A DNA stretch of 64,000 bases from Massilia sp. Leaf139 (GTDB taxonomy: Bacteria; Pseudomonadota; Gammaproteobacteria; Burkholderiales; Burkholderiaceae_D). The position numbers and the translations under genes were made by a program. Below, in pieces: positions 56,182 to 64,000 of this stretch. A model generated the notes under the pieces. It searched no databases. It was given only the letters and a program-made list of their open reading frames with translations, and was not told the origin of the DNA. Every line of letters starts with the position of its first letter. Position 1 is the stretch's first letter. The DNA lies in assembly GCF_001424165.1 (NCBI RefSeq), contig NZ_LMOJ01000001.1, forward strand, positions 399,194 through 463,193, in the 5' to 3' direction.

Positions 56182-56880
56182 ATGGCATACCAACTGTTCT
56201 ATTGGCCCAGCATTCAGGGACGCGGCGAATACGTCCGCCTGGCGCTGGAAGAAGCGGGCGAGGATTACGAGGACGTGGCACGCGGCCCGGGCGGCGTCGA
56301 CGCGCTGATGGCGGCGCTGAAGGAAGGCTCGACGCCGAGCTTCGCGCCGCCTTTCCTGCGCGTGGACGGCATGACGGTCGGCCAGACCGCAGCGATCCTG
56401 ATGCTGATCGGCGAACGCCACGGCCTGGCGCCGCAGGATACGGCGGGGCGCCTGTGGACGCACCAACTGCAATTGACGATCGCCGACCTGGTGAACGAGG
56501 CGCACGACACCCACCATCCGGTCGGCAGCGGCCTGTATTACGAAGACCAGCAGGAAGAAGCGCGGCGCAGGTCGAGCGACTTCACGGCTGCGCGCATCCC
56601 GAAGTTCTTCGCCTATTTCGGCCATGTGCTGGGCGATCAGGACTATCTGCTCGGTAGCGATGTCACTTACGCCGACCTGTCGCTGTTCCAGACGATCGAG
56701 GGCCTCGCGTACGCCTTCCCGAAGGCGACGGCGCGCGCATTGGCGCAGCATCCGAACCTGGACGCGCTGCGCCGGCGCGTGGCCGCACGTCCGCGCATCG
56801 CCGCCTATCTAAGCTCGCCGCGCCGGATTCCTTTCAATGAAGAGGGTATCTTCCGTCGCTATCCCGAACTGGACACGTAG
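56182..56880 (+). CDS. Glutathione S-transferase family protein
   Basis: A 232-residue cytosolic protein. N-terminal thioredoxin-like domain (1-82): the active-site Tyr of LFYWPSIQGRGEYVRLALEEAG (Tyr7 region), the cis-Pro segment APPFLRVDG and the glutathione-gamma-glutamyl contact TVGQTAAILMLIGE. All-helical C-terminal domain with DYLLGSDVTYADLSLFQ (N-capping box). This is the alpha/mu/pi/sigma-like branch; electrophile substrate unknown. ATG has GGAGGA upstream. Its stop codon is followed immediately by repeat copy 2. Confidence 0.9.
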   Translation: MAYQLFYWPSIQGRGEYVRLALEEAGEDYEDVARGPGGVDALMAALKEGSTPSFAPPFLRVDGMTVGQTAAILMLIGERHGLAPQDTAGRLWTHQLQLTIADLVNEAHDTHHPVGSGLYYEDQQEEARRRSSDFTAARIPKFFAYFGHVLGDQDYLLGSDVTYADLSLFQTIEGLAYAFPKATARALAQHPNLDALRRRVAARPRIAAYLSSPRRIPFNEEGIFRRYPELDT

Positions 56881-56979
56881 AGCGCCTGACAAGACCGTCA
56901 GGGCAAGGCGCGGCGCCGAAGACAGTACGGTAGTACGGCGAGGCGCTGCAACGCAGCCATGACGGTCTTGTCAGGTGCT
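56881..56979 (+). repeat. Dispersed convergent-gene repeat, copy 2
   Basis: A 99-base element that begins on the base after the GST stop and runs nine bases into the opposing aldo/keto reductase gene. Its outer 20 bases on each side (56881-56900 and 56960-56979) are complementary at 19 of 20 positions, giving a long terminal stem. The internal 60-base core (56903-56962) matches copy 1 (39370-39311, minus strand) at 51 of 60 by hand alignment. Both copies start AGCGCCTGACAA or its mirror. Confidence 0.82.
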
Positions 56980-57780
56980 CGTGTCCCAGTGAGGCGCGAA
57001 GTCGGGGCTGACCAGGCGCTCGTCGCGATCGAGGCCATCGATGGCGGCGATGTCCTGGCGGCCCAACACGAGGTCGCGCGCCGCCAGGTTGCTGGCCAGG
57101 TTCGCGCGCCGGGTCGAGGACGGAATGACCGTATGTCCCTTCGCCAGCAGCCAGGCCAGCGTGACCTGGGCCGGCGTCGCATTCAGGCGCGCGGCGATGG
57201 CGCCGATGATCGGGTCATCGAGCACCTTGCCGTAGGCGAGCGGCATATAGGCCGTCACCGGAATGCCCTGTTCGCGCGCGAAGTCGGCCACGGCGCGGTT
57301 CTGCAGGTAGGGATGCAGCTCGACCTGGTTGGTGGCGATGTTGGCCGCGCCGATGGCGTCGATCGCTTCGCGCATCAGCGGGATCGTGAAGTTGGAGACG
57401 CCGATGGCGCGCGTCAGGCCGCGCTCGCGCGCCTCCAGCAGCGCCGCCATCGATTCCGCCACCGGCACTGCGCCGTTCGGCGAGGGCCAGTGGATCAGCG
57501 TCAGGTCGAGCTGCTCGAGGCGCAGCTTGCGCAGGCTCTCCTTCAGGCTCGGGATCAGGGCGTCGGCCGCCAGGTGCGCCGTCCAGATTTTGGTGGTGAC
57601 GAAGACCTCGTTGCGCGGCACGCCGCTGGCGGCCAGCGCGGCGCCGACTTGCTCCTCGTTGCCGTAGATCTGGGCGGTATCGATGTGGCGGTAGCCGAGG
57701 TCGAGGGCGTTGGCGACGCTGTCGATGGCGCTCTGGCCTTGCAGGCGGAAGGTGCCGGCGCCGATGGATGGCATGGTCAT
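56971..57780 (-). CDS. Aldo/keto reductase (2,5-diketo-gluconate reductase B-like)
   Basis: A 269-residue NADPH-dependent reductase of AKR barrel fold. Catalytic tetrad Asp34, Tyr39 (DTAQIYGNE), Lys64 (VTTKIW) and His97 (LIHWP) is complete; [15 protein letters not shown] near the end is the NADP phosphate site. Closest in form to DkgB, which reduces 2,5-diketo-D-gluconate and methylglyoxal. Its last two residues and stop codon come from repeat copy 2. The MFS gene lies 20 bases upstream on the same strand, so the two form an operon. Confidence 0.93.
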   Translation of the reverse strand: MTMPSIGAGTFRLQGQSAIDSVANALDLGYRHIDTAQIYGNEEQVGAALAASGVPRNEVFVTTKIWTAHLAADALIPSLKESLRKLRLEQLDLTLIHWPSPNGAVPVAESMAALLEARERGLTRAIGVSNFTIPLMREAIDAIGAANIATNQVELHPYLQNRAVADFAREQGIPVTAYMPLAYGKVLDDPIIGAIAARLNATPAQVTLAWLLAKGHTVIPSSTRRANLASNLAARDLVLGRQDIAAIDGLDRDERLVSPDFAPHWDTST

Positions 57781-57800
57781 GGTGTGTTCCTTTTCAGTGA

Positions 57801-59003
57801 TTAAACGGGTGCGGCTTGCTTGACGGCGGTCGGCTTGACGACAAGGTCGCGCTTGTCGAGACGGCCGGCGAAGGTGGTCAGGGCCAGCGCGCCGAGCACG
57901 ACCAGGGCACCGATCGGCGGCGTCGCCATCACGCCCAGGTGGCCGACGATCAGGCCGCCGCCCCAGGCGCCGAGCGCGATACCGAGGTTGAAGGCGGCGA
58001 TGTTCAGGCCCGACGCCATGTCGGCTGCCTGCGGCGCATCAAGCTCGGCGCGCTGCACGACGTACAGTTGCAGGGCCGGCACGTTGCCGAAGGCGACCGC
58101 GCCCCAGGCCAGCACGGTGGCCACCACCAGCACCGGATGCGGCGCCGTGAAGCTCAGTATGGCAAGCACGGCGGCCAGCAGCGCGAACACGATCTGCAGC
58201 GCCCGCACCGGCCCCTTGCGGTCGGCCAGGCGCCCGCCCCAGATATTCCCGGCAGCGACCGAGACGCCGTACACCAGCATCACCAGGCCGACGCTGCCGG
58301 GCGCGAAGCCGGCCACGTCCTGCAGGATGGGCGCAAGATAGGTAAAGGCGACGAAGGAGCCGCCATAGCCGAGCGTGGTGATCGCATACACGAGCAGCAG
58401 GCGCGGTTGTTTCAAGACAGCGAACTGCCTGGCAAGGCTGGCCGGCCTGGCGCCGCCGATCGACTTCGGTACGAGGATGGCGCTGCCGATCATGGCGACG
58501 ATGCCGAGCGCCGCGACCGCCAGGAAGGTCGACTGCCAGCCGAACTGCTGGCCGATCCAGGTACCGAGCGGCACGCCGGTCACCAGCGCCACCGTCAGGC
58601 CGGTGAACATCAGGGCGATGGCGCTGGCGGCTTTTTCCTTCTGCACCAGGCTGGTGGCGATGGTCGAGCCGATCGAGAAAAACACGCCGTGGGCCAGGCC
58701 CGTCAGCACGCGCGCGGCCATCAGGGCGGCATAGCCGGGCGCGATCGAGGCGACCAGGTTCCCGGCCGTGAACAGCAGCATCAGGCCGATCAGCAGCTGC
58801 TTGCGCGGCACGCGGGCGGTGAGGGCGGTCAGGAGCGGCGCGCCGACCGCGACGCCGAGCGCATACACGCTCACCAGCAGGCCGGCGGACGGGACGGAGA
58901 CGCCAAGGCTGGCGGCGACGTCGGGAATCAGCCCGACGATGACGAATTCGGTGGTGCCGATGGCAAAGGCGCTCAATGTGAGCGCCCAGAGGGCAAGTGG
59001 CAT
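57801..59003 (-). CDS. MFS transporter, DHA1 drug:H+ antiporter type
   Basis: A 400-residue 12-helix exporter of the AraJ/YdhP/sugar-efflux-like DHA1 group. The start [21 protein letters not shown] is the family's helix 1 hallmark (quoted around its TTEFVIVGL core), motif A appears as [12 protein letters not shown], and motif C as [17 protein letters not shown]. Substrate unknown. It is divergent from a LysR regulator 99 bases away and precedes the aldo/keto reductase gene. This common arrangement suggests induction by a reactive metabolite or drug. Confidence 0.9.
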   Translation of the reverse strand: MPLALWALTLSAFAIGTTEFVIVGLIPDVAASLGVSVPSAGLLVSVYALGVAVGAPLLTALTARVPRKQLLIGLMLLFTAGNLVASIAPGYAALMAARVLTGLAHGVFFSIGSTIATSLVQKEKAASAIALMFTGLTVALVTGVPLGTWIGQQFGWQSTFLAVAALGIVAMIGSAILVPKSIGGARPASLARQFAVLKQPRLLLVYAITTLGYGGSFVAFTYLAPILQDVAGFAPGSVGLVMLVYGVSVAAGNIWGGRLADRKGPVRALQIVFALLAAVLAILSFTAPHPVLVVATVLAWGAVAFGNVPALQLYVVQRAELDAPQAADMASGLNIAAFNLGIALGAWGGGLIVGHLGVMATPPIGALVVLGALALTTFAGRLDKRDLVVKPTAVKQAAPV

Positions 59004-59102
59004 GGTGACTCCAGAGGTAACAAGACAGGCATGCAGTCTGATCGATGCGAGCTCGCGGAAAAATCCCCTGGGCTACAATAGACTTTTGACTGGGGATCAC
59101 GA

Positions 59103-59999
59103 ATGATCGATGTGGAGGCGTTGATTACCTTCTCTGCCGTCATGGATACGGGCTCGTTCACCAAGGCCGCCGCGCGCCTCGGCCAGACGCCTTCGGGCGT
59201 GTCGCGCACCATCGCGCGCCTGGAAGAGCACCTGGGCCTGACCTTGCTGCATCGGACGACGCGGCGCCTGCAGTTGACGGACGAGGGCGCCTGGCTGCTG
59301 GAGCGCGCCCGCGCATTGCTGGCGGATCTCGCCAATACCGAAGCCGAAGCGGCGGCGCGCCGTTCCCAACCCGCCGGCCTGGTGCGCGTGAATGCGGCGA
59401 CGCCCGCCCTCGGCCACCTGCTGGCGCCGCTGCTTCCCGCCTTTCTCGACGCCTATCCACTGGTGCAGCTGGAACTGACCAGCGGCGAAACGGTCGTCGA
59501 CCTGATCGAAGAGCGCGCCGACCTGGCGATCCGCATCGGCAATCTGCCGGACTCGACCCTGAACGCGCGCCGCCTCGGCAGCAGCCGCATCCGCGTGCTG
59601 GCCGCGCCGGCCTATCTGGAACGCCACGGCGCTCCGGCGAGCGTGGCCGAACTGGCGCAGCACCGCCTGCTCGGCTTCTCGGCGCCGGCTTCGCTGAACA
59701 CCTGGCCGCTGGAGCACGGCGGCGCCGAGGGCTACACGATCGACCCGCAAGTCACTGCATCGAGCGGCGAGACGGTGCGTCACCTGGCCCTGGCCGGCGC
59801 CGGCATCGCTTCGCTGTCGGATTTCATGACCCGCGCCGACCTGGCCGCGGGCACGCTGGTGCCGGTGCTGAAAGCGGCCGCGCTGCCCTGGTCGCAGCCG
59901 GTCTGGGCCGTGTTCTACAAGCAGGGCGGACTCGCGCCGCGGGTGGCCGCGCTGGTGGATTTTCTGGCGCGCGAATTGGGGACTGTCCTGGAAAACTGA
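59103..59999 (+). CDS. LysR family transcriptional regulator
   Basis: A 298-residue LysR regulator: winged HTH at residues 1-60 (FTKAAARLGQTPSGVSRTIARLE, quoted around its core), linker helix, and two-lobed effector domain. Start has GGGGA 6-7 bases upstream. The divergent layout with the MFS/aldo-keto reductase operon makes these the likely targets. The shared 99-base gap holds a perfect dyad GCGAGCTCGC (59047-59056) and a TACAAT -10-like hexamer (59074-59079); either may be part of the control site. Confidence 0.93.
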   Translation: MIDVEALITFSAVMDTGSFTKAAARLGQTPSGVSRTIARLEEHLGLTLLHRTTRRLQLTDEGAWLLERARALLADLANTEAEAAARRSQPAGLVRVNAATPALGHLLAPLLPAFLDAYPLVQLELTSGETVVDLIEERADLAIRIGNLPDSTLNARRLGSSRIRVLAAPAYLERHGAPASVAELAQHRLLGFSAPASLNTWPLEHGGAEGYTIDPQVTASSGETVRHLALAGAGIASLSDFMTRADLAAGTLVPVLKAAALPWSQPVWAVFYKQGGLAPRVAALVDFLARELGTVLEN

Positions 60000-60122
60000 A
60001 CATCGATAGCACCCCAGCTTGGCGCAGCGCAGCACACGCAAGCATTGCGTGAACTTCAGGCAGGCGCTACGCTCAATAGAGCAGGTACAAAAAAACCATC
60101 AACCATCCTGAAAGGACATGTC

Positions 60123-60587
60123 ATGAGTGCAGAGGTCAAGCCGGTCGAAGAGGGCATGCATACCGTTACGCCGCACCTCGTGTGCGCCAATTGCCACGAG
60201 GCGATCGAGTTCTACAAAAAGGCCTTCGGCGCCGTCGAAGTCATGCGCTCGCCCATGCCCGACGGCCGCGTCGGCCACGCCATGCTGCGCATCGGCGATT
60301 CGCCCATCTTCCTGGCCGACGAATTCCCGGACTACGGCTCCTTCGGCCCGCTGACCCTGAAGGGTTCGCCGGTCACCATCCACCTGTCGGTGCCGAACGT
60401 GGACGCGATCTGGGAAAGCGCCAAGGCCGCCGGCGCCACCGTGCGCATGGAACTGGCCGACATGTTCTGGGGCGACCGCTACGGCCAGATCGTCGACCCG
60501 TTCGGTCACGTATGGTCGATGGCGACCCACATCCGCGACGTCTCGCCGGAAGAGATGGAAGAGGCGATGAAGAAGGAGTGTGCCTGA
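60123..60587 (+). CDS. VOC (glyoxalase/bleomycin-resistance fold) family protein
   Basis: A 154-residue PhnB-like VOC protein. It has two beta-alpha-beta-beta-beta modules: HLVCANCHEAIEFYKKAFGA then HAMLRIGDSPIFLADE, and VTIHLSVPNVDAIWESAKAAGA then RYGQIVDPFGHVWSMATH. The metal-site residues of true glyoxalases are only partly kept, so enzyme activity is uncertain. Start at 60123 has AAAGGA upstream; the in-frame ATG at 60045 lies in the intergenic region after lysR. Confidence 0.88.
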   Translation: MSAEVKPVEEGMHTVTPHLVCANCHEAIEFYKKAFGAVEVMRSPMPDGRVGHAMLRIGDSPIFLADEFPDYGSFGPLTLKGSPVTIHLSVPNVDAIWESAKAAGATVRMELADMFWGDRYGQIVDPFGHVWSMATHIRDVSPEEMEEAMKKECA

Positions 60588-60603
60588 GCGAAGGATTAGC
60601 CGC

Positions 60604-61176
60604 TCAGACCGGCGCCGCCCCCAGGTGGTCGTAAAGAATCAGGCTGCCGATCACGATCAGCACCACGCCGCCGACGATCTCGGCGCGCTTGCCCACAAGC
60701 GCGCCCAGGCCGCGGCCCAGCATGACGCCGAGCGTGACCATGACGAAGGTGGCGAAGCCGATCGCGGCGGCCGTGACAAAGATGTTCGCGTCGATAAAGG
60801 CGAGGCCGGCGCCGACGATGAGGGCGTCGACGCTGGTCGCCATGCCGGTCACGGCCAGGCGCAGGAAAGAGTGGCTGTTCGGCTTGTCTTCTTCGATCTC
60901 GGGTTCGCCCCAGCCTTCGTGGATCATGCGCAGGCCGAGCGCGCCCAGCAGCACGAAGGCGATCCAGTGATCCCAGGCCTGCACATAGGGCGCGGCGGCG
61001 TTGCCCAGCGCCCAGCCGAGCAGGGGCGTCAGGCCTTCGATCACGCCGAAGATCAGGCCGGTACGCAGCGCCTCGCGCAGCTGCGGCCGCTGCAGGGCCG
61101 CGCCCTTGCCAACAGCGGCGGCGAAAGCGTCGGTGGACATGGCGAGGGCGAGCGAGGCGGTGGCGGCGACATTCAT
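60604..61176 (-). CDS. mntP: Manganese efflux pump MntP
   Basis: A 190-residue membrane protein with six helices in two inverted DUF204 repeats. The metal-path acidic residues are in [16 protein letters not shown] and [18 protein letters not shown]. MntP exports Mn2+ and protects against its toxicity. Start at 61176; the open frame continues upstream to 61431 but that stretch is the yybP-ykoY riboswitch, not coding. Convergent with the VOC gene, 16 bases apart. Confidence 0.95.
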   Translation of the reverse strand: MNVAATASLALAMSTDAFAAAVGKGAALQRPQLREALRTGLIFGVIEGLTPLLGWALGNAAAPYVQAWDHWIAFVLLGALGLRMIHEGWGEPEIEEDKPNSHSFLRLAVTGMATSVDALIVGAGLAFIDANIFVTAAAIGFATFVMVTLGVMLGRGLGALVGKRAEIVGGVVLIVIGSLILYDHLGAAPV

Positions 61177-61239
61177 GGGATCGTTCCGTCGGGCATACGC
61201 GAAGGCAAGCCCGCGCGGCCCGAACTCGCACGCAGGCAT

Positions 61240-61356
61240 GCCAAAGGTCTTGCCAACCGGACGGCTGCCCGTACCACGGCGCCGGATGGATGGCGCCGAG
61301 TATGTTGATACGGGAACTTCCGCGCGATGCGGAAGCAGGCTACTCCCCAATGGATG
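61240..61356 (-). promoter_or_regulatory. yybP-ykoY manganese riboswitch
   Basis: On the minus strand, GGGGAGTAGCC (61348-61338) opens the aptamer, followed by a hairpin GCTTCCGC / GCGGAAG, TCAACATACTCGGCGCC and, closing it, GGCAAGACCTTTGGC (61254-61240). These are the conserved yybP-ykoY blocks. The outer stem pairs GCCA and GG with TGGC and CC. A -10 TACAAT (61367-61362) places transcription start near 61355, at the very edge of the aptamer. The next 63 bases before mntP hold GC-rich dyads that may form the expression platform. The rest of the gap to 61520 shows nothing else. Confidence 0.93.
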
Positions 61357-61520
61357 GCGATATTGTAACCGAGCGCGGGGCGGAAAGCTCAGCAAAAGGC
61401 CGCGCACAGGAGCGAACGTGGTCATTTGCACAAGACCCTTCGGCGACGTAGACTGGCTCGATCACTCAGCACGCGCCGGCACGCCGCCGCCGCGTAAGCG
61501 AACCCGACAAGGAGAACAGC

Positions 61521-62444
61521 TTGGATCAGCATGACGACATCGGCGCACTCGACATCGTGATCGTACCGCCCACCCACGACCTGGGCGACGGTTTCAAGGT
61601 ACGGCGTGCGCTGCCCAGCCGCCAGCGGCGCATGGTCGGCCCCTTCGTCTTCCTCGACCAGATGGGCCCGCACGTCTTCGACGCCGGGCGCGGGCTCGAC
61701 GTACGGCCCCATCCGCACGTCTGCCTGGCCACCGTGACCTATCTGTTCGACGGCGAGATCCTGCACCGCGACAGCCTGGGCAGCGTGCAGGCGATCCGTC
61801 CCGGCGAAGTCAACTGGATGACAGCCGGGCGCGGCATCGTCCATTCCGAGCGCACCGACAGCGTGCTGCGCCAGGGACAGTCCGGCCTGTTCGGCCTGCA
61901 GTGCTGGGTGGCGCTGCCGTCGAAGCACGAGGAGACCGATCCCGCTTTCGCCCACATCGAGGCGGGCGCCTTGCCCTTCATCGAAGGCGAGGGGGTCGAG
62001 GCGCGCGTGGTTGCGGGCAGCTTCTGGGGCCGGCGCGCCCCGGTGGCGACCCTGTCCGACATGTTCTATGTCGACGTCAGGCTGAAGGCCGGCGCGCGCA
62101 TCGCGATGCCGCCGGAGTACCCCGAGCAGGCCATCTATATCGTCGAAGGCCGGCTCGACCTTGGCCGCGACGGCGTCTTCGATTCCGGCCAGCTGGTGGT
62201 GCTGAAACCCGGCGCCGAAGTGGTGCTGGGCGCGCCCGGGCCGGGGCCGACGCGCATCATGCTGCTCGGCGGCGAGCCGATGGACGGCCCGCGCTACCTG
62301 TCCTGGAATTTCGTCGCCAGTTCGGAAGAGCGCATCGAACAGGCCAAGCGCGACTGGCAGGCCGGCGCCTTTCCCCAGGTGCCGGGCGAGACGGAATTCA
62401 TTCCGCTGCCCGAGCAGCAGGGCAAGCCCGTGCGTTATCCATAG
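61521..62444 (+). CDS. Pirin family protein (bicupin)
   Basis: A 307-residue two-cupin protein. The N-terminal cupin carries the metal ligands RPHPH, LHRDS-type His/Glu and GIVHSE typical of pirins; [15 protein letters not shown] and [14 protein letters not shown] form the second cupin. Bacterial pirins bind Fe2+/Fe3+ and include quercetinases and redox regulators. Start is TTG at 61521 with AAGGAG 6 bases before; no in-frame ATG nearby gives the full N-terminal strand. It is a single gene downstream of the divergent mntP leader. Confidence 0.9.
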   Translation: MDQHDDIGALDIVIVPPTHDLGDGFKVRRALPSRQRRMVGPFVFLDQMGPHVFDAGRGLDVRPHPHVCLATVTYLFDGEILHRDSLGSVQAIRPGEVNWMTAGRGIVHSERTDSVLRQGQSGLFGLQCWVALPSKHEETDPAFAHIEAGALPFIEGEGVEARVVAGSFWGRRAPVATLSDMFYVDVRLKAGARIAMPPEYPEQAIYIVEGRLDLGRDGVFDSGQLVVLKPGAEVVLGAPGPGPTRIMLLGGEPMDGPRYLSWNFVASSEERIEQAKRDWQAGAFPQVPGETEFIPLPEQQGKPVRYP

Positions 62445-62516
62445 ATTATGGGTCGGTCGGCAAAGGCGTTGCAATCGAGGTAAGATTGAGCCTCATTTAT
62501 TTCTGAGAGGCAATTC

Positions 62517-63380
62517 ATGAGCGCACAGCAAGCGATCGACGAGGTTCAACGCATCGCCGCTTTTTCCGACGGCGGCACGGGCGGCAACCCGGCCGGGGTC
62601 TGGATCGGAGACAGTTTGCCGGCGGACGCCGTCATGCAGCAGGTCGCCCACGACGTCGGCTATTCGGAAACCGCCTTCGCCGCGCCTCAGGGCCAGGGTT
62701 GGCGCGTGCGCTATTTCTCGCCGGAGTCCGAAGTGCCGTTCTGCGGCCACGCCACGATTGCGCTGGGCGCCGCGCTGGCTGCCAGCCGCGGCGACGGCGT
62801 GTACGCACTGGCGCTGAACGATGCGGCGATTACGGTCGAGGGCCGGCAGTCGACCGCGCCCGACGGCGCCAAGCTGAGCTCGGCTGCGCTGCAGTCGCCG
62901 CCCACGCGCAGCGCGCCGGCGCCCGCCGCGCTCGTCGACGAGGCCCTGGCGCTGTTCGGCTATGGAGCCGGCGACCTCGATCCGCGCATTCCGCCTGCGC
63001 TGACCCATGGCGGCGCCGACCACCTGGTGCTGGCCCTGCGCAGGCGCGCGCTGCTGGCGGCCATGCGCTACGAACTCGATGCGGGCCGGCGCTTCATGCG
63101 CGCGCATGGCCTCGTCACGGTCGTGCTGGCCTGGAGCGAAAGCGACACGCTGTTCCATACCCGCAATCCCTTCGCTTCCGGCGGCGTCTACGAGGATCCG
63201 GCGACCGGCGCCGGCACGGCTGCCCTGGCCGGCTACCTGCGCGACATCGGCTGGCCGCATGGCGGCGCCATCGATGTGGTGCAAGGCGAGGACATGGGCA
63301 TGCGTTCGCGCCTGCGCGCCGAGATCGGGGCGGAGGCGGGCGGCTCGATCCGGGTGTCGGGCACGGCGCGTTTCATGTAA
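62517..63380 (+). CDS. PhzF family isomerase/epimerase-like protein
   Basis: A 287-residue diaminopimelate-epimerase-fold protein. Landmarks: FSDGGTGGNPAGVWI, catalytic Glu51 in GYSETAFAA, the FCGHATIALGAAL loop in domain 1 and VYEDPATGAGTAALAGYL in domain 2. These are shared with PhzF, which isomerises trans-2,3-dihydro-3-hydroxyanthranilate. No other phenazine gene is near, so this is one of the many PhzF homologues of unknown substrate. ATG has GAGAGG upstream. Confidence 0.9.
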   Translation: MSAQQAIDEVQRIAAFSDGGTGGNPAGVWIGDSLPADAVMQQVAHDVGYSETAFAAPQGQGWRVRYFSPESEVPFCGHATIALGAALAASRGDGVYALALNDAAITVEGRQSTAPDGAKLSSAALQSPPTRSAPAPAALVDEALALFGYGAGDLDPRIPPALTHGGADHLVLALRRRALLAAMRYELDAGRRFMRAHGLVTVVLAWSESDTLFHTRNPFASGGVYEDPATGAGTAALAGYLRDIGWPHGGAIDVVQGEDMGMRSRLRAEIGAEAGGSIRVSGTARFM

Positions 63381-63583
63381 GGCTGCATGGATTTATCCAT
63401 GGAAACAAGGGCTTAATGCCGAGTTGATACCTCCGTTTACTGCTTAATCTGTAGCAGGGATTTGCTCGGAATTCATGAATTGAGGGTAAAAAGCGCCTTT
63501 CCTTGAGGTTTAGGAAGTTTTTAAAAGATTGATAATGGTCAACACAGATGTCGTTAGCCAACTATCAACAAGGAACTCCCGTC

Positions 63584-64000
63584 ATGGAAATGCGCAACCC
63601 CGCCGTCCTCTCCGCCACCTTCTCGCGTCCGGAAATGTCCACCGAGCGCCTGCCATTTACCATCCGCCGGGTCGAGACCGAAGATAGCCTGAAGAAAGCC
63701 GTGGCCATCCGCCATGCGGCCTATGCGCGCCACGTACCGGAGTTCGCCCGCACCCTGGCCCTGCCGGAAGCCTGCGACTACGAAGAAGACACCGTCGTGC
63801 TGCTTGCCGAATCCAAGCTCGACGGCACGGCGCTGGGCACTGCGCGCATCCGCACCAATGTGCACCATCCGCTGCACATCGAGGAATCGGTTGTGTTGCC
63901 GCAGTGGCTGCAGGGCCGCGCCCTGGGCGAAGTCGAGCGCCTGGGCGTGGGCGAAGGCCGCATCGGCCGCATGGTGAAGGTGGCGCTGGTGAAGGCCTTC
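63584..64000 (+). CDS. N-acyl amino acid synthase FeeM-like acyltransferase, N-terminal part (cut by window end)
   Basis: An open frame of 139 codons running off the window, starting at ATG with AAGGA about 9 bases upstream. The pattern ESLKKAVAIRHAAYARH-like (here DSLKKAVAIRHAAYARHV), then LLAESKLDGTALGTARIR and GEVERLGVGEGR--RMVKVALVKAF fits the GNAT-fold FeeM/autoinducer-synthase-like family, which joins acyl chains from ACP to amino acids. The missing C-terminus prevents a firm call. It lies downstream of a 200-base A/T-richer spacer, unlike the compact gaps elsewhere. Confidence 0.6.
   Translation, partial: MEMRNPAVLSATFSRPEMSTERLPFTIRRVETEDSLKKAVAIRHAAYARHVPEFARTLALPEACDYEEDTVVLLAESKLDGTALGTARIRTNVHHPLHIEESVVLPQWLQGRALGEVERLGVGEGRIGRMVKVALVKAF

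Noticed and set aside
63386..63401. CATGGA-TTTA-TCCATG hairpin after the PhzF gene as terminator
   Set aside because: Six-base stem with low GC and no T tract after it.

Overview
The window is high-GC DNA with short intergenic gaps and strongly GC-ending codons. It looks like a chromosome of a betaproteobacterium of the Oxalobacteraceae, most like the Massilia/Telluria/Duganella group. The reasons are the end of a nuo operon followed by a DUF2818 gene and a NUDIX gene, the ispD-ispF pair, a phasin, and several Oxalobacteraceae-type regulatory and efflux operons. This taxonomic call is inference from gene content. I saw no phage, insertion sequence, rRNA, tRNA or CRISPR array.

Layout: (1) 1-6.6 kb is housekeeping: nuoL (cut by the window edge), nuoM, nuoN, DUF2818, ADP-ribose-type NUDIX hydrolase, an exported HExxH protein, ispD and ispF. 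(2) 6.6-10.9 kb holds a guanidine-II riboswitch in front of an SMR guanidinium exporter, then an MFS transporter, an FMN reductase and a phasin. (3) 11-14.3 kb is an FHA membrane protein, an exported trypsin-like protease and ribA. (4) 14.3-23.7 kb is a large CACHE/HAMP/PAS sensor kinase and an opposing operon (receiver protein, HEAT-repeat membrane protein, processive-type glycosyltransferase, exported barrel-like protein) that looks like an envelope or exopolysaccharide system, plus DUF3820, DUF1810 and a phosphoethanolamine-transferase-like enzyme. (5) 24-29.7 kb is a NYN-LOTUS protein, a Na+/solute symporter and SppA. (6) 30-39.3 kb is a complete MdtABC/MuxABC-type tripartite RND pump with a NodT-family outer membrane lipoprotein. 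(7) 39.4-43.8 kb is an SDR enzyme, a YfeH-like carrier and an S46 dipeptidyl peptidase. (8) 43.9-51.2 kb is a six-gene operon (HlyD-type adaptor, ABC ATPase, two MacB/FtsX permeases, NtrC-type regulator, sensor kinase) behind a near-perfect sigma-54 promoter with two matching dyads upstream. (9) 51.4-54.8 kb has pnuC and a NadR-type kinase converging on a TonB receptor that sits behind a TPP riboswitch. (10) 55-64 kb is DUF535, GST, aldo/keto reductase plus MFS with a divergent LysR, VOC protein, mntP behind a yybP-ykoY riboswitch, pirin, PhzF and the start of a FeeM-like acyltransferase.

Three metabolite or ion riboswitch classes (guanidine-II, TPP, Mn2+) can be read directly and assign or sharpen the roles of the genes they precede. 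Two families of dispersed intergenic repeats are visible. One is a GTAG-headed REP/BIME family at three loci, one of them inside the RND pump operon. The other is an element of about 100-125 bp with terminal inverted repeats, found twice, each time starting at the base after a stop codon and lying between convergent genes. That second family and the sigma-54/dyad control region are the most novel-looking signals here.
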